Shown piece by piece: positions 53,193 to 61,051 of a stretch of 64,000 nucleotides of DNA. The notes under the pieces were generated by a model that was given only the letters and a program-made list of their open reading frames with translations, was not told the DNA's origin and did not search any database. This DNA comes from Streptomyces davaonensis JCM 4913 (GTDB taxonomy: Bacteria; Actinomycetota; Actinomycetes; Streptomycetales; Streptomycetaceae). Both the position numbers and the translations under genes were made by a program. Every line of letters begins with the position of its first letter. Within the stretch, counting starts at the first letter, position 1. The stretch spans positions 6,234,053 through 6,298,052 of the forward strand of contig NC_020504.1 in NCBI RefSeq assembly GCF_000349325.1, written 5' to 3'.

Positions 53193-53936
53193 GTGACCGC
53201 CGAACACAGCGGCATCGACGCGTTGATGGCCGCGATCACCGACGAACCCCTGCCCGAGGGGGCGGACGACGCCGTCCGCGCCGAGCACCGCTCGGCCACC
53301 GCCGACCTCGCCGTCCTGCGGGAGCAACTGGACATCATCGGCCGCGCGCTGGCCGAACCCGGCGCACCCGCCCCGGCCCCGCGACCGGCCCCGGCACCCC
53401 GTCCGGTACGGCAGATCCGGCGCCGGATGTTCCGGGTCGCCCTCGGCTCGCTCGCCGTGGCCGCGGCCGGGAGCGTGGTGGTGGGCCTGGGCTGGCTGAT
53501 CTCCCTGTCCGGCACCGGTGCCGACGACTCGGCGGGTTCGGCTGCCGACTCCGGCAAGTCGCAGGCCTCGTCGGAGGCCCAGGCCGAGCTAGCCCTCGGC
53601 AGCCCGCACTATCTCGCCTGCGCGAGCCTGGTCGCGGAGGGCGAGGTCACCTCCGCCGAACCGGACGCCGAGGCCGGGCGGTTGCGGGTGAGCGTGAAGG
53701 TGACCCGCGTCCACAAGCAGTCCGAGAGGTCCGGGCCGGCCGAGGGGGATTCCGTGACCTACGCCGTCGACGAGGCCATCGACCCCGGCCTGCGCAAGGG
53801 CGACCAGGTCCTGTTCGGCGTCCGGGCCGGGGCAGGCGAACCCGACATGTGGGTCGTCGGCGCGCAGGAGATCGCCCTGGAACGCGAGTGGATCACCCGC
53901 TCGCTGCCCGAGTCCCGCAGGCTGACCTGCCAATAA
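53193..53936 (+). CDS. Membrane protein, probable anti-sigma partner
   Basis: A 247-residue protein with a cytoplasmic N-terminal ~75 residues rich in Pro/Ala, one membrane helix (about 84-108, FRVALGSLAVAAAGSVVVGLG) and an extracytoplasmic Ser/Asp/Ala linker plus domain. No zinc motif is seen. GTG at 53193 is one base past the sigma stop. An anti-sigma role is inferred from position and topology only. Confidence 0.75.
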   Translation: MTAEHSGIDALMAAITDEPLPEGADDAVRAEHRSATADLAVLREQLDIIGRALAEPGAPAPAPRPAPAPRPVRQIRRRMFRVALGSLAVAAAGSVVVGLGWLISLSGTGADDSAGSAADSGKSQASSEAQAELALGSPHYLACASLVAEGEVTSAEPDAEAGRLRVSVKVTRVHKQSERSGPAEGDSVTYAVDEAIDPGLRKGDQVLFGVRAGAGEPDMWVVGAQEIALEREWITRSLPESRRLTCQ

Positions 53937-53941
53937 GAGGC

Positions 53942-53986
53942 CTGCCAAGGCTGCCAAGGCTGCCAAGGCTGCCAAGGCTGCCAAGG
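53942..53986. repeat. Five tandem copies of CTGCCAAGG
   Basis: Perfect 9-bp units at 53942, 53951, 53960, 53969 and 53978, just after the stop codon of the anti-sigma-like gene and before a terminator. Copy number probably varies between strains. Confidence 0.95.
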
Positions 53987-53988
53987 AG

Positions 53989-54022
53989 AAAGGGCGGGCG
54001 CCCGTGAGGACGCCCGCCCTTT
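53989..54022. terminator. Terminator between convergent sigma operon and subtilase
   Basis: AAAGGGCGGGCG (53989-54000) pairs perfectly with CGCCCGCCCTTT (54011-54022) over a 10-base loop. A/T ends on both sides suit bidirectional termination. Confidence 0.92.
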
Positions 54023-54042
54023 CTGCCGTATCGAACTGACCG

Positions 54043-57000
54043 CTACGGCGTGACCTTCTCGATCTTCACGCTGCCCGAGCCCGCGACCGTGCCGCGCGCG
54101 TTCAGCAGCTGGACCTGGCCGAAGAACTCACGGCCCTCCGGCGCGGCGGCCGCGGCGGTGACGCTCGCCGCGATCGTGGCGGAGTCGCCCGTGCCGAGCT
54201 TCACCGGCGTCGACTCGTCGACCGTGACCGAGCCGAGCGCGGCGGAGAAGAACACGTCCAGGTAGTCGTAGGCGGTGGAGCCGGACGGCACCGAGTAGCC
54301 CACGACCTCGATCGTGTAAGTCCCGGCGGCGGGCTTGGCGATCGAGACCGCCTCCTCCGAGTCGCCGTCGGCGGCCTGCGCGACCTGGTTGCCGTCCTGG
54401 TCGTAGACCGTCAGGTCCAGGTCGGCGGCGTTGTCCGAGACACTGCCGATCGCGACGTCCAGGGACGTGGCACCCTCGGGCACCGCGACCGTGGTGGTGT
54501 GCGTCTCGTGGTCGGCGATGGTCGGGCGGGCCGTCTTGGAGGAGCCGAGCGGGCCGCCGGCCAGCTTGCCGTCCAGGGCGGCGAACTTGTTCGTCACCTT
54601 CCAGGAGGCATCGACCGGCGTGCCGACCTTGGCCTCGGGCACGGTCACGGTCTCCGGGTCGAAGGCCGCGCCGAGGACGGTGACGTCCAGCTTGAAGGGG
54701 TTGTCGAGCACCGGCGAGGTACGCCGCGACTCGACCTCGATCTCCCAGACGCCGGGCTGCGGGTCGGCGTACGAGCGCACGTCCGGGCGGCAGCCGTTGC
54801 CGTCGAGGTAGTTGTTGTAGCAGTTCGGCGTGGACGTGGTGTCCGACGGAACGCCATAGGGGTGGATGGCGATGAAGCGGGTCTGGCTCTTGTCCTTCAG
54901 CCCGCCGATCGCGACCTCCAGCGACTTGGCGCCCTCGGGCACGGTCACGAAGTAGTGCTTGGTGCTGTTGCGCTGCACCGTGCCGGACGCCGAGTAGGTG
55001 TACTTCAGCGGCGCGGAGACCACGACCGTCGACATGACCTGCTTGTCGATGCCCTCGGTGCGCGGGTCGTCGACCTCCAGGATCGCGCTCTTCAGCCCGG
55101 CGGACCTCGGCGCGGCCTGCACCTTGACGGTGACCGGCTGGTTCAGCGGCAGGCTGACCTCGTCGGAGCCGACGATCCGGAAGGTGTCACCGGCGTTGTT
55201 CTCGAAGTGCAGCTCGTGCCGGATCGCACGGTCGGCGCCGGACGTACGGGTCAGGGTGATCTCGTACGTCTTCTTCTGGCCGGCCTTCAGACCGCCCTCG
55301 CGGTCGTACAGACCGGTGCCGAAGCCGGGCGTCTTCAGGAACTGGTCGATCGCGGTGTCGACCGGCGCCTTCACCGAGTAGGTGTGGGCGGTGGCGCCGT
55401 CCTTGATCGAGTCCCAGGCGTCCGGGATGTTGATCAGGCCCGCGCCTTCCTCGTACGCCTGGACGCCACTGATGTGGTCGGCGGTCGAGGTGAGCGCGGT
55501 GCGCAGGGTCGCCGGGGTCAGCTCGATGCCCGCGCGCTTGGCGGCGCTCAGCAGCAGCGCGGAGGCGCCGGCGGCCTGCGGGGAGGCCATCGAGGTGCCC
55601 TGGAGCATGCCGTAGCCGGCCGGCAGGGAGTAGCCCGCCTCGGCGACCGGGGCGCCCGGGAACCAGGTCTGGATGGTGTTGACGGACGCACCCGGCGCCA
55701 CGAGCGTCGGGGTGAACCCGCCGTCCTCACGCGGGCCGCGGGAGGAGAACGGCATCATCGCGTACGACTTCTGCACCTGCGAGCCGTAGTTGGACGCCCA
55801 GGTCTCCTTGGACACGGAGGCGCCGACCGAGATCACCTTGTCGGCCAGGGCCGGGTCGCCGATGGTGTTGGCGCCGGGGCCGGAGTTGCCCGCGGAGATC
55901 ACCAGCTGGACGCCGTACTCGTCGATCAGGCGGGTGTAGAGCTCGGCGCGCGCGTTGTTGCCGTCGTTCAGCGCCGGCAGACCGCCGATGGACATGTTGA
56001 CGATGTCGACACCGCGGTTGACGACGAGGTCGATCATGCCCTCGGTGAGCGCGACGTTGGTGCAGCCGCCGGTCCAGGTGCAGGCACGCGAGGAGACGAC
56101 CTTCGCGCCGGGCGCGGCGCCGTTCATCTCGCCGCCGAACAGGCCGTTGGCGGAGGTGATGCCGGCGACGTGCGTGCCGTGCTCGGACTCGATGACGCCG
56201 ATGTTGACGAAGTCGCGCTTCTGGCCGACCCAGTCACCGCCGTAGGGGTCCATCGGGACGTCCTTGCGGATCTCCACGACGAACGGCTGCCGCTCGGCGA
56301 CGTCGGTGTCCGGGTTGTCGGTGCCGAACCAGCCGATCTGGAAGCCGTCCTTGTACGGCTTCATCGGGGTGTCGTCACCGAAGTCGGAGTTGTTGTTCAG
56401 GTCGACCCGGACCGTGCCGGCCGCGGCGTCGTACAGCACGCCCCAGACGTCGGTGGTGTCGCCGTCCCGGTTGGCGTCGCCCGCGGCGTCGCCGCCCGCG
56501 GTGGCGGACTCGCGGAACAGGTTGACCTGGTACGACCCGGCGGGTGCCGTCCAGGTGCGGCCGGAGAAGGTGAAGCTGGGCCCGGAGACGTTGGTCGTCA
56601 TCGCGCGCCAGGTGGCGTCGCTGTCGAGGATCGGGTCGGTCGCGGTGACCCAGTCGACGATCTTGCGCTCACCGGTGGTGGTCTTCTGGAGCGCCGGGTG
56701 GGAGAGGTCCACGCCGGAGTCCAGGACACCGATGGTGATCCCGCGGCCGTCCGCCTTCGGGTGGTCGTCGACGAAGTCGACGGCGCCGGTCTCGAAGGAG
56801 GGGTTGTACGGGTTCTCGGCTGGGGTGTTCTTGCCGGGGGCCGGGTAGGCGGCCGCGGTCGACGCCGACTTCTTGGTGTCGACGGCCGGGTCGTCCAGCG
56901 GGATCTCCTCGCGCAGGTCGATGCCGTGCACCGAGGAGAGCTTCGTGGCGGCGGCGATGGCCGCGTCGGCCTTGCCGGTGGGGACCGTGGCCCGGACGTA

Positions 57001-57333
57001 GCCGAGCTTGTCGTAGGCGCGGCCCACGGAGCCGCCCTTGACCGCGTCCAGCTCCTCGGCGACCTGCTCGGTCTTGCCGGGGGCGGTGGCGATCATCATC
57101 GTGACGTTCTTGTCGCCGGCCGCCTTGGCGTCGGCGAGCAGGTCCGCGTCGTCCGAACCGAGCTTGTCGGGTGCGGACTTGACGGCGGGGTCGGCCGCGG
57201 CCGGGGCATCCTCACCGAAGGCCATGGGTATCGGCCCGGCAGCGGAGAGCGCGGCCACGAGCCCCGCGGCCACGGCGATCCGGGCCGCGCGTCTGGCGCC
57301 CGATATGGGTTCGCGCTGGGGGGTGTGGGTCAT
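54043..57333 (-). CDS. Large secreted subtilisin-like protease (S8)
   Basis: A 1096-residue exported serine protease. Twin arginines (ARRAARIAVAAGLVAAL) form a signal, followed by a propeptide to about residue 170. Catalytic triad: D205 (GVLDSGVD), H388 (EHGTHVAG) and S581 (GTSMASP). A ~180-residue insertion between Asp and His holds DPNRDGDTTD-like calcium-binding sequence. The C-terminal ~450 residues are fibronectin- and pre-peptidase-like beta domains. ATG 57333 is preferred (AAGGG 6 bases upstream); ATG 57339 is an alternative. The 165 bases before the gene up to the IS110 end hold a GAGCGATCGCTC palindrome near 57366. Confidence 0.93.
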   Translation of the reverse strand: MTHTPQREPISGARRAARIAVAAGLVAALSAAGPIPMAFGEDAPAAADPAVKSAPDKLGSDDADLLADAKAAGDKNVTMMIATAPGKTEQVAEELDAVKGGSVGRAYDKLGYVRATVPTGKADAAIAAATKLSSVHGIDLREEIPLDDPAVDTKKSASTAAAYPAPGKNTPAENPYNPSFETGAVDFVDDHPKADGRGITIGVLDSGVDLSHPALQKTTTGERKIVDWVTATDPILDSDATWRAMTTNVSGPSFTFSGRTWTAPAGSYQVNLFRESATAGGDAAGDANRDGDTTDVWGVLYDAAAGTVRVDLNNNSDFGDDTPMKPYKDGFQIGWFGTDNPDTDVAERQPFVVEIRKDVPMDPYGGDWVGQKRDFVNIGVIESEHGTHVAGITSANGLFGGEMNGAAPGAKVVSSRACTWTGGCTNVALTEGMIDLVVNRGVDIVNMSIGGLPALNDGNNARAELYTRLIDEYGVQLVISAGNSGPGANTIGDPALADKVISVGASVSKETWASNYGSQVQKSYAMMPFSSRGPREDGGFTPTLVAPGASVNTIQTWFPGAPVAEAGYSLPAGYGMLQGTSMASPQAAGASALLLSAAKRAGIELTPATLRTALTSTADHISGVQAYEEGAGLINIPDAWDSIKDGATAHTYSVKAPVDTAIDQFLKTPGFGTGLYDREGGLKAGQKKTYEITLTRTSGADRAIRHELHFENNAGDTFRIVGSDEVSLPLNQPVTVKVQAAPRSAGLKSAILEVDDPRTEGIDKQVMSTVVVSAPLKYTYSASGTVQRNSTKHYFVTVPEGAKSLEVAIGGLKDKSQTRFIAIHPYGVPSDTTSTPNCYNNYLDGNGCRPDVRSYADPQPGVWEIEVESRRTSPVLDNPFKLDVTVLGAAFDPETVTVPEAKVGTPVDASWKVTNKFAALDGKLAGGPLGSSKTARPTIADHETHTTTVAVPEGATSLDVAIGSVSDNAADLDLTVYDQDGNQVAQAADGDSEEAVSIAKPAAGTYTIEVVGYSVPSGSTAYDYLDVFFSAALGSVTVDESTPVKLGTGDSATIAASVTAAAAAPEGREFFGQVQLLNARGTVAGSGSVKIEKVTP

Positions 57334-57513
57334 CGGCATCCCTTGTGAGTAAAGGAACGAGCGTGGAGCGATCGCTCAGCTTTACCCAAGGCAAGGATGT
57401 TTGGGGAGAGTTGACCCAATCGAAATTCAGGGATGGGGAAAACCCGCTATCCCTTTCCGGGCGATCTTCGGCAAAGGTGTAAGTCGCCCGTAGGGTGAAG
57501 CTCCTATAGATCG

Positions 57514-58581
57514 TCAAGTGGTCTGGATGAGGTGTTCGGTTGTGATCCGTGGGTGGGGCAGGTGCTTGTAGACCTCACGGGCGACGAACCGTTTCAGGCA
57601 GCGGATGATGTCCTTCTTGGTCATGCCTTCGGTAGTGCGTTTGGCGACGTAGTCCCTGGTCCGCTGGTCGTAGCGCATCCGGACCAGCACGATGGTGTGC
57701 AGCGCCCTGTTGGCCTGGCGGTCGCCGCCGCGGTTGAGTCGGTGCCGGTTGGTGCGTCCCGAGGAGGCCGGGATTGGAGCGGCTCCGCACAAGTGCGCGA
57801 AGGACGCCTCCGACTTCAGGCGGTCGGGGTTGTCGCCCGCGCTGGTCAGCAGCTGGCCTGCGGTCTCCGGGCCGACGCCGGGCAGAGCGATCAGGCGCGG
57901 TGCCGCCCGGGTGACCAGCGGCCCAAGGTCCGCATCCGCCTCGGCGATCTCCTCGCAGAGCAGCTGGTAGCGGCGAGCGAGCCGTCGCAGCGTGATCTTC
58001 GCCGCGCAGACCGGATCGGCAAGGTCACCTGCCGGGCGGGAACGAGCAAGGGTGTCGACCAGTTCGCCGGTGGCCAGGCCGCGCAGCCTCTCGCGCACCG
58101 TGGCAGGGGCGGTGACGATCAGCGTGCGGATCTGGTTGATGGCCTGGGTGCGGGCCTTGACCGCCGAGCTGCGGGCCACCCGCAGGGTGCGGATGGCCTC
58201 CACGATCCCGTCGCGGGTCTTCGGGATGCCCGAGGCCCGGCCCGACAGCACGGCGGTCGCGGCGGCGTAGGCGTCGACGGGATCGGACTTGCCGTTGTCC
58301 CGCCTCGCTTTGCGATCGGGGCGGTCGACCTCGATGACCGTGACGCCGTTCGCAGTAAGGAAGCGGGCGGCTTCTGCTCCGTAGGCACCGGTACCTTCTA
58401 GGCCCACCACAAGGAGTTCACCGTGCGAGCACAGCCACTCCAGCATCTGCCGGTAGCCGTCCGGGGTGGTCTCGAACGCCCGGGTGGCCAGGTGCCGGCC
58501 CACGGTGTCGATCACTGCGGCCTGGTGCAGGTCGGTGTGGGTGTCAATGCCGCCGATGACCGCTATCTCGTCTGCTGCCAT
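57514..58581 (-). CDS. IS110-family transposase (recombinase)
   Basis: A 355-residue DEDD recombinase. The RuvC-like N-terminal domain has D13 (IGGIDTHTD), E62 (VVGLEGTGAYG), D100 and D103 (NGKSDPVDAYAAA), all intact. The C-terminal IS116/IS110/IS902 domain has LPGVGPETA and the candidate nucleophile serine in PASSGRTNRH (S273 or S274). ATG at 58581. Full length with no frameshift, so the copy may be active. Confidence 0.93.
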   Translation of the reverse strand: MAADEIAVIGGIDTHTDLHQAAVIDTVGRHLATRAFETTPDGYRQMLEWLCSHGELLVVGLEGTGAYGAEAARFLTANGVTVIEVDRPDRKARRDNGKSDPVDAYAAATAVLSGRASGIPKTRDGIVEAIRTLRVARSSAVKARTQAINQIRTLIVTAPATVRERLRGLATGELVDTLARSRPAGDLADPVCAAKITLRRLARRYQLLCEEIAEADADLGPLVTRAAPRLIALPGVGPETAGQLLTSAGDNPDRLKSEASFAHLCGAAPIPASSGRTNRHRLNRGGDRQANRALHTIVLVRMRYDQRTRDYVAKRTTEGMTKKDIIRCLKRFVAREVYKHLPHPRITTEHLIQTT

Positions 58582-58806
58582 GCTGGAGCCTGCTGTCCTT
58601 CCGTACGACGCGTGAGGGAGAGCACGCGCCGGTCGGGCAGACGGACAAGACAGTGATGGGACCTTTGGCCGGGCTCCTATGAAGTCACAGACGCCCGACC
58701 GGCCACGCGCATAGCGGCTCCGCCCGGAAGGCCGACGATTCACGCCAAGGACAGCCGAAGCGCCAGTCAGTCCTTGAGTCAGACCCTCGGGCGGAGCCAC
58801 AGCAAT
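58582..58806 (-). ncRNA. Bridge RNA of the IS110 element (candidate)
   Basis: The 5' noncoding end folds on the minus strand into two stem-loops. Stem 1: GGCTCCGCCCG / CGGGCGGAGCC (58798-58788 with 58726-58716), an internal loop, and an inner stem AAGGAC/GTCCTT: the expected target-binding loop. Stem 2: GCCGGTCGGGC / GCCCGACCGGC (58703-58693 with 58638-58628), whose loop holds AUAGGAGC (58680-58673) and CAUCACUGUC (58658-58649). The first equals the right end at 57507-57500; the second is complementary to the left end at 58816-58807. That is the donor-binding arrangement known for IS621-type bridge RNAs. Exact RNA ends cannot be read from DNA. Confidence 0.8.
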
Positions 58807-58814
58807 CATCACTG

Positions 58815-59348
58815 TCAGTCCTCCTTGGTCCGGGCGTAGTGGCGGGACGCCTTGGCGCGGTTGCCGCAGGTCGCCATGGAGTGCCAGCGGCGGGTGCCGT
58901 TGCGCGAGGTGTCGAAGAAGTACAGGACACAGGACTCGCTGGCGCAGGCGCGAATCCGGTCCGGCGCGGTGGCGAGCAGTCGGAGGTAGTCGCGGGCGGC
59001 GAGCCAGGCCGGGCCCCAGGCGGGGGAGTGGAACTCGGGCAGTTCGCCCGGTCCGTCGGCGGTGAGCGTGGCCCGGATGCGGCCGTGCGCGAGCACCGCG
59101 TCGACGAGCGGCGCCGCGTCCTTCGGTGATCCGTCGACGGCGGCCTTGATCGCGTCGCGGGCCTGGAGGAGGTGGCGCAGGGTCGTGGCGTCGGCGGAGT
59201 ACGTGCCGTCCAGGTCGTTCGCCGCGAGCCAGATCGCGAGCCCCGCGGTGTCCGTGAGCAGGTCCTGAAGGGCCCCGTCCCGCATCCACCGCGTGTTCAG
59301 CAGGTCCAGCGCGAGCGGCTCGCCGAGGTGCGGGCGGGGGTCGGACAT
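58815..59348 (-). CDS. CGNR zinc-finger regulator (ABATE domain)
   Basis: A 177-residue protein: an N-terminal ABATE-like domain (GEPLALDLLNTRWMRDG) and a C-terminal CGNR zinc finger with cysteines in RACASESCVLYF and MATCGNRAKASRHYAR. Such proteins are putative stress-linked transcription regulators. Divergent from a VOC/PPOX-like pair with inverted repeats between them. Its last codon and stop (GAC-TGA) straddle the IS110 boundary: the T of the stop is the core base and GA is IS sequence, so the native C-terminus has been replaced at this point. Confidence 0.88.
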   Translation of the reverse strand: MSDPRPHLGEPLALDLLNTRWMRDGALQDLLTDTAGLAIWLAANDLDGTYSADATTLRHLLQARDAIKAAVDGSPKDAAPLVDAVLAHGRIRATLTADGPGELPEFHSPAWGPAWLAARDYLRLLATAPDRIRACASESCVLYFFDTSRNGTRRWHSMATCGNRAKASRHYARTKED

Positions 59349-59370
59349 GTGGGGCTCCCTCTTCCGTACT

Positions 59371-59396
59371 AACCGGTCAAGGGTACGTGACCGGTT
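59371..59396. promoter_or_regulatory. Inverted repeat AACCGGTCA / TGACCGGTT
   Basis: Nine-base perfect arms (59371-59379, 59388-59396) around 8 bases, 23 bases upstream of the CGNR start. Candidate operator for the divergent genes. Confidence 0.65.
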
Positions 59397-59442
59397 GACA
59401 CTCCCCGCTTCTAACCTCTAATGTCGTTTTAAGAGGTTAGAA
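59395..59442 (+). promoter_or_regulatory. Promoter with overlapping operator for the VOC gene
   Basis: TTGACA (59395-59400) and TAATGT (59419-59424) are separated by 18 bases, close to the consensus for the main sigma factor. An inverted repeat with 11-base arms TTCTAACCTCT (59409-59419) and AGAGGTTAGAA (59432-59442) overlaps the -10 and the start region, so a regulator bound there would block transcription. The CGNR protein is the obvious candidate. Confidence 0.78.
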
Positions 59443-59478
59443 AAGCAAGTGCGGAAACAACTTCTGATGGGGGTAGTC

Positions 59479-59922
59479 ATGACCTTGCGCACCGGACACG
59501 TCGGCCTGAACGTCACCGATCTGAACCGCTCGCTCGCCTTCTATCGCGACGTCCTCGACTTCGACCTGCTGGTCGAGGGCAAGGAGGACGACCGGCGGTT
59601 CGCGCTGATGGGCGTGGGCGGCACGCTCGCCCTCGCGCTGTGGCAGCAGGCGGACGGTGCCTACGACAAGACCCGGCCCGGCCTGCACCACCTCGCCCTC
59701 CAGGCGGAGTCCGTCGAGGAGATCCGCTCCTACGAGGCCGCCCTGCGCGAGTACGGCGTGGAGTTCGCCCACGAAGGGGTCGTGGCGCACGCCGAGGGTG
59801 CCGACTCCGGCGGCATCTTCTTCTTCGACCCGGACGGAATCCGCCTGGAGATCTCGGTGTCCAGCGGCGTCCAGGGCGCCCCGGCGCCCCACGAGTCCGC
59901 GCCCACCTGCGGATTCTTCTAG
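59479..59922 (+). CDS. VOC-family (glyoxalase/dioxygenase fold) protein
   Basis: A 147-residue vicinal-oxygen-chelate protein with two beta-alpha-beta-beta-beta units: metal ligands are likely H7 (RTGHVGLNVTDL), H68 or so (GLHHLALQ) and the Glu in GIRLEISV. Usually a dioxygenase, isomerase or antibiotic-binding protein. ATG at 59479 follows GGGGGT. It is 2 bases from the next gene. Confidence 0.88.
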   Translation: MTLRTGHVGLNVTDLNRSLAFYRDVLDFDLLVEGKEDDRRFALMGVGGTLALALWQQADGAYDKTRPGLHHLALQAESVEEIRSYEAALREYGVEFAHEGVVAHAEGADSGGIFFFDPDGIRLEISVSSGVQGAPAPHESAPTCGFF

Positions 59923-59924
59923 CC

Positions 59925-60803
59925 ATGGGCGTCTATCACGAGGGCTCGCTCGCCGTGCAGGACCGGCTCGGCGTGCGGGACCTCGCCGCCCATGTCGGCC
60001 GGTCCATCGGGGAGGGCATCAAGCCGGTGGCCGCCGCCTTCCTGGAGGTCCAGCCGCTGCTGGTGATCGGCGCCGCCGACCCGGCGACCGGCGCGGTGTG
60101 GGCGGCGCCGCTGGCGGGGGAGCCGGGGTTCGTCCGGGCGACCGGGCCCCGGCAGGTGTCCGTCGCGGGAGGGGGCAGCCCGGCCGCCCCTCTCGCGGCG
60201 GCGCTCACCACCGAGGGCACCCCGGTCGGCACCATCGCCCTCGACCCGCGCACCCGGCGCCGGATGCGGCTCAACGGCCACGCCCGGCCCACCCCGAGAG
60301 GGCTCGCGATCGAGGCGGACCGGGTCTTCGCCAACTGCCCGAAGTACCTCCAGCGCAGAGAGACGTACGAGATCCTGTCCGACCGCGCCCCGGGCGAGCC
60401 CCGCCGGAGCGCTGAACTGACCGAGGAACAGGCCGCCTTCGTCACGGCGGCGGACACCTTCTTCCTGGCCAGCGTCCACGAGGGCGGCGCCGACGCCAGC
60501 CACCGCGGCGGCAACCCCGGCTTCGTGCGCGTCGACTCCCCGCGCGAACTGAGCTGGCGCGACTACCCGGGCAACGCCATGTTCCTCAGCCTCGGCAACC
60601 TCGCCGCCGACCCGCGCGCCGGACTGCTCTTCCTGGACTGGACCTCGGGCACGGCACTGCACCTCACCGGTGAGGCCCGGATCGAGTTCACACCCGAACG
60701 GCGAGTCCGTTTCACCCTTTTTGAGGCGATCGAGATTCCGGCCGCCGTACCCCTGCGCTGGTCCGCGCCGGAGTACTCGCCCGCGAACCCGGAACAGCCC
60801 TGA
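59925..60803 (+). CDS. Pyridoxamine-5'-phosphate-oxidase-like flavin/F420-binding protein
   Basis: A 292-residue split-barrel protein of the PPOX-like family, with two barrel halves (LLVIGAADPATGAVWAAPL and TFFLASVHE ... NPGFVRVDSPRELSWRDYPGN). It probably binds a flavin or F420 cofactor. ATG at 59925, two bases after the VOC stop, so the two form an operon that may detoxify a substrate. Ends before a 10-bp GC hairpin. Confidence 0.85.
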   Translation: MGVYHEGSLAVQDRLGVRDLAAHVGRSIGEGIKPVAAAFLEVQPLLVIGAADPATGAVWAAPLAGEPGFVRATGPRQVSVAGGGSPAAPLAAALTTEGTPVGTIALDPRTRRRMRLNGHARPTPRGLAIEADRVFANCPKYLQRRETYEILSDRAPGEPRRSAELTEEQAAFVTAADTFFLASVHEGGADASHRGGNPGFVRVDSPRELSWRDYPGNAMFLSLGNLAADPRAGLLFLDWTSGTALHLTGEARIEFTPERRVRFTLFEAIEIPAAVPLRWSAPEYSPANPEQP

Positions 60804-60857
60804 AGTCCCCCCGAATACCCGCCGGATACCCGCGAAGATGAACACGGAGTAACCGCG

Positions 60858-60884
60858 CCCCGGCCGCCCGAGGAGCGGCCGGGG
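60858..60884 (+). terminator. GC hairpin after the VOC/PPOX operon
   Basis: CCCCGGCCGC (60858-60867) pairs perfectly with GCGGCCGGGG (60875-60884), with a 7-base loop. No T run, but position downstream of the operon fits a stop. Confidence 0.7.
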
Positions 60885-61051
60885 TCGCGCAGGGTGGACC
60901 GAGATCCACGTACGGTGATCGGCGCTGCGCGTTGCCGCCTCGTTCACGCGCAGGTCATTCCCGGTGCCAACGATCCAGAGCGAGCGGGTTGTTCGCGACA
61001 GCGACGCCCGTGACCACTGCCGACGCGTCACGCACTCGGGGAGACCGCGCC

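Larger units (their letters stand above)
57499..58818 (-). mobile_element. IS110-family insertion sequence (about 1.32 kb)
   Basis: Ends were placed by sequence logic. On the minus strand the right end reads ATAGGAG-CT-TCACC (core CT at 57500-57499) and the left end GGA-CT-GACAGTGATG (core CT at 58818-58817), so a CT dinucleotide flanks both ends, as is usual for this family. There are no terminal inverted repeats. The element holds one transposase and a 236-base noncoding left end that folds as a bridge RNA. Insertion is between a CGNR regulator gene and the subtilase promoter. Confidence 0.8.

Noticed and set aside
53589..53984. Minus-strand frame beginning with an Ala-Leu repeat
   Set aside because: The repeated N-terminus is just the 9-bp minisatellite read in reverse. 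It overlaps the real plus-strand gene and has no ribosome site.
54499..57348. 949-codon plus-strand open frame opposite the subtilase
   Set aside because: Antisense shadow. The catalytic triad, signal and domains are all on the minus-strand frame.
57212..57517. Minus-strand frame entering from the IS110 right end into the subtilase 5' region
   Set aside because: It is the read-through that would follow the CGNR frame if the IS were removed. It runs over the subtilase start in another frame, so it is not a gene.
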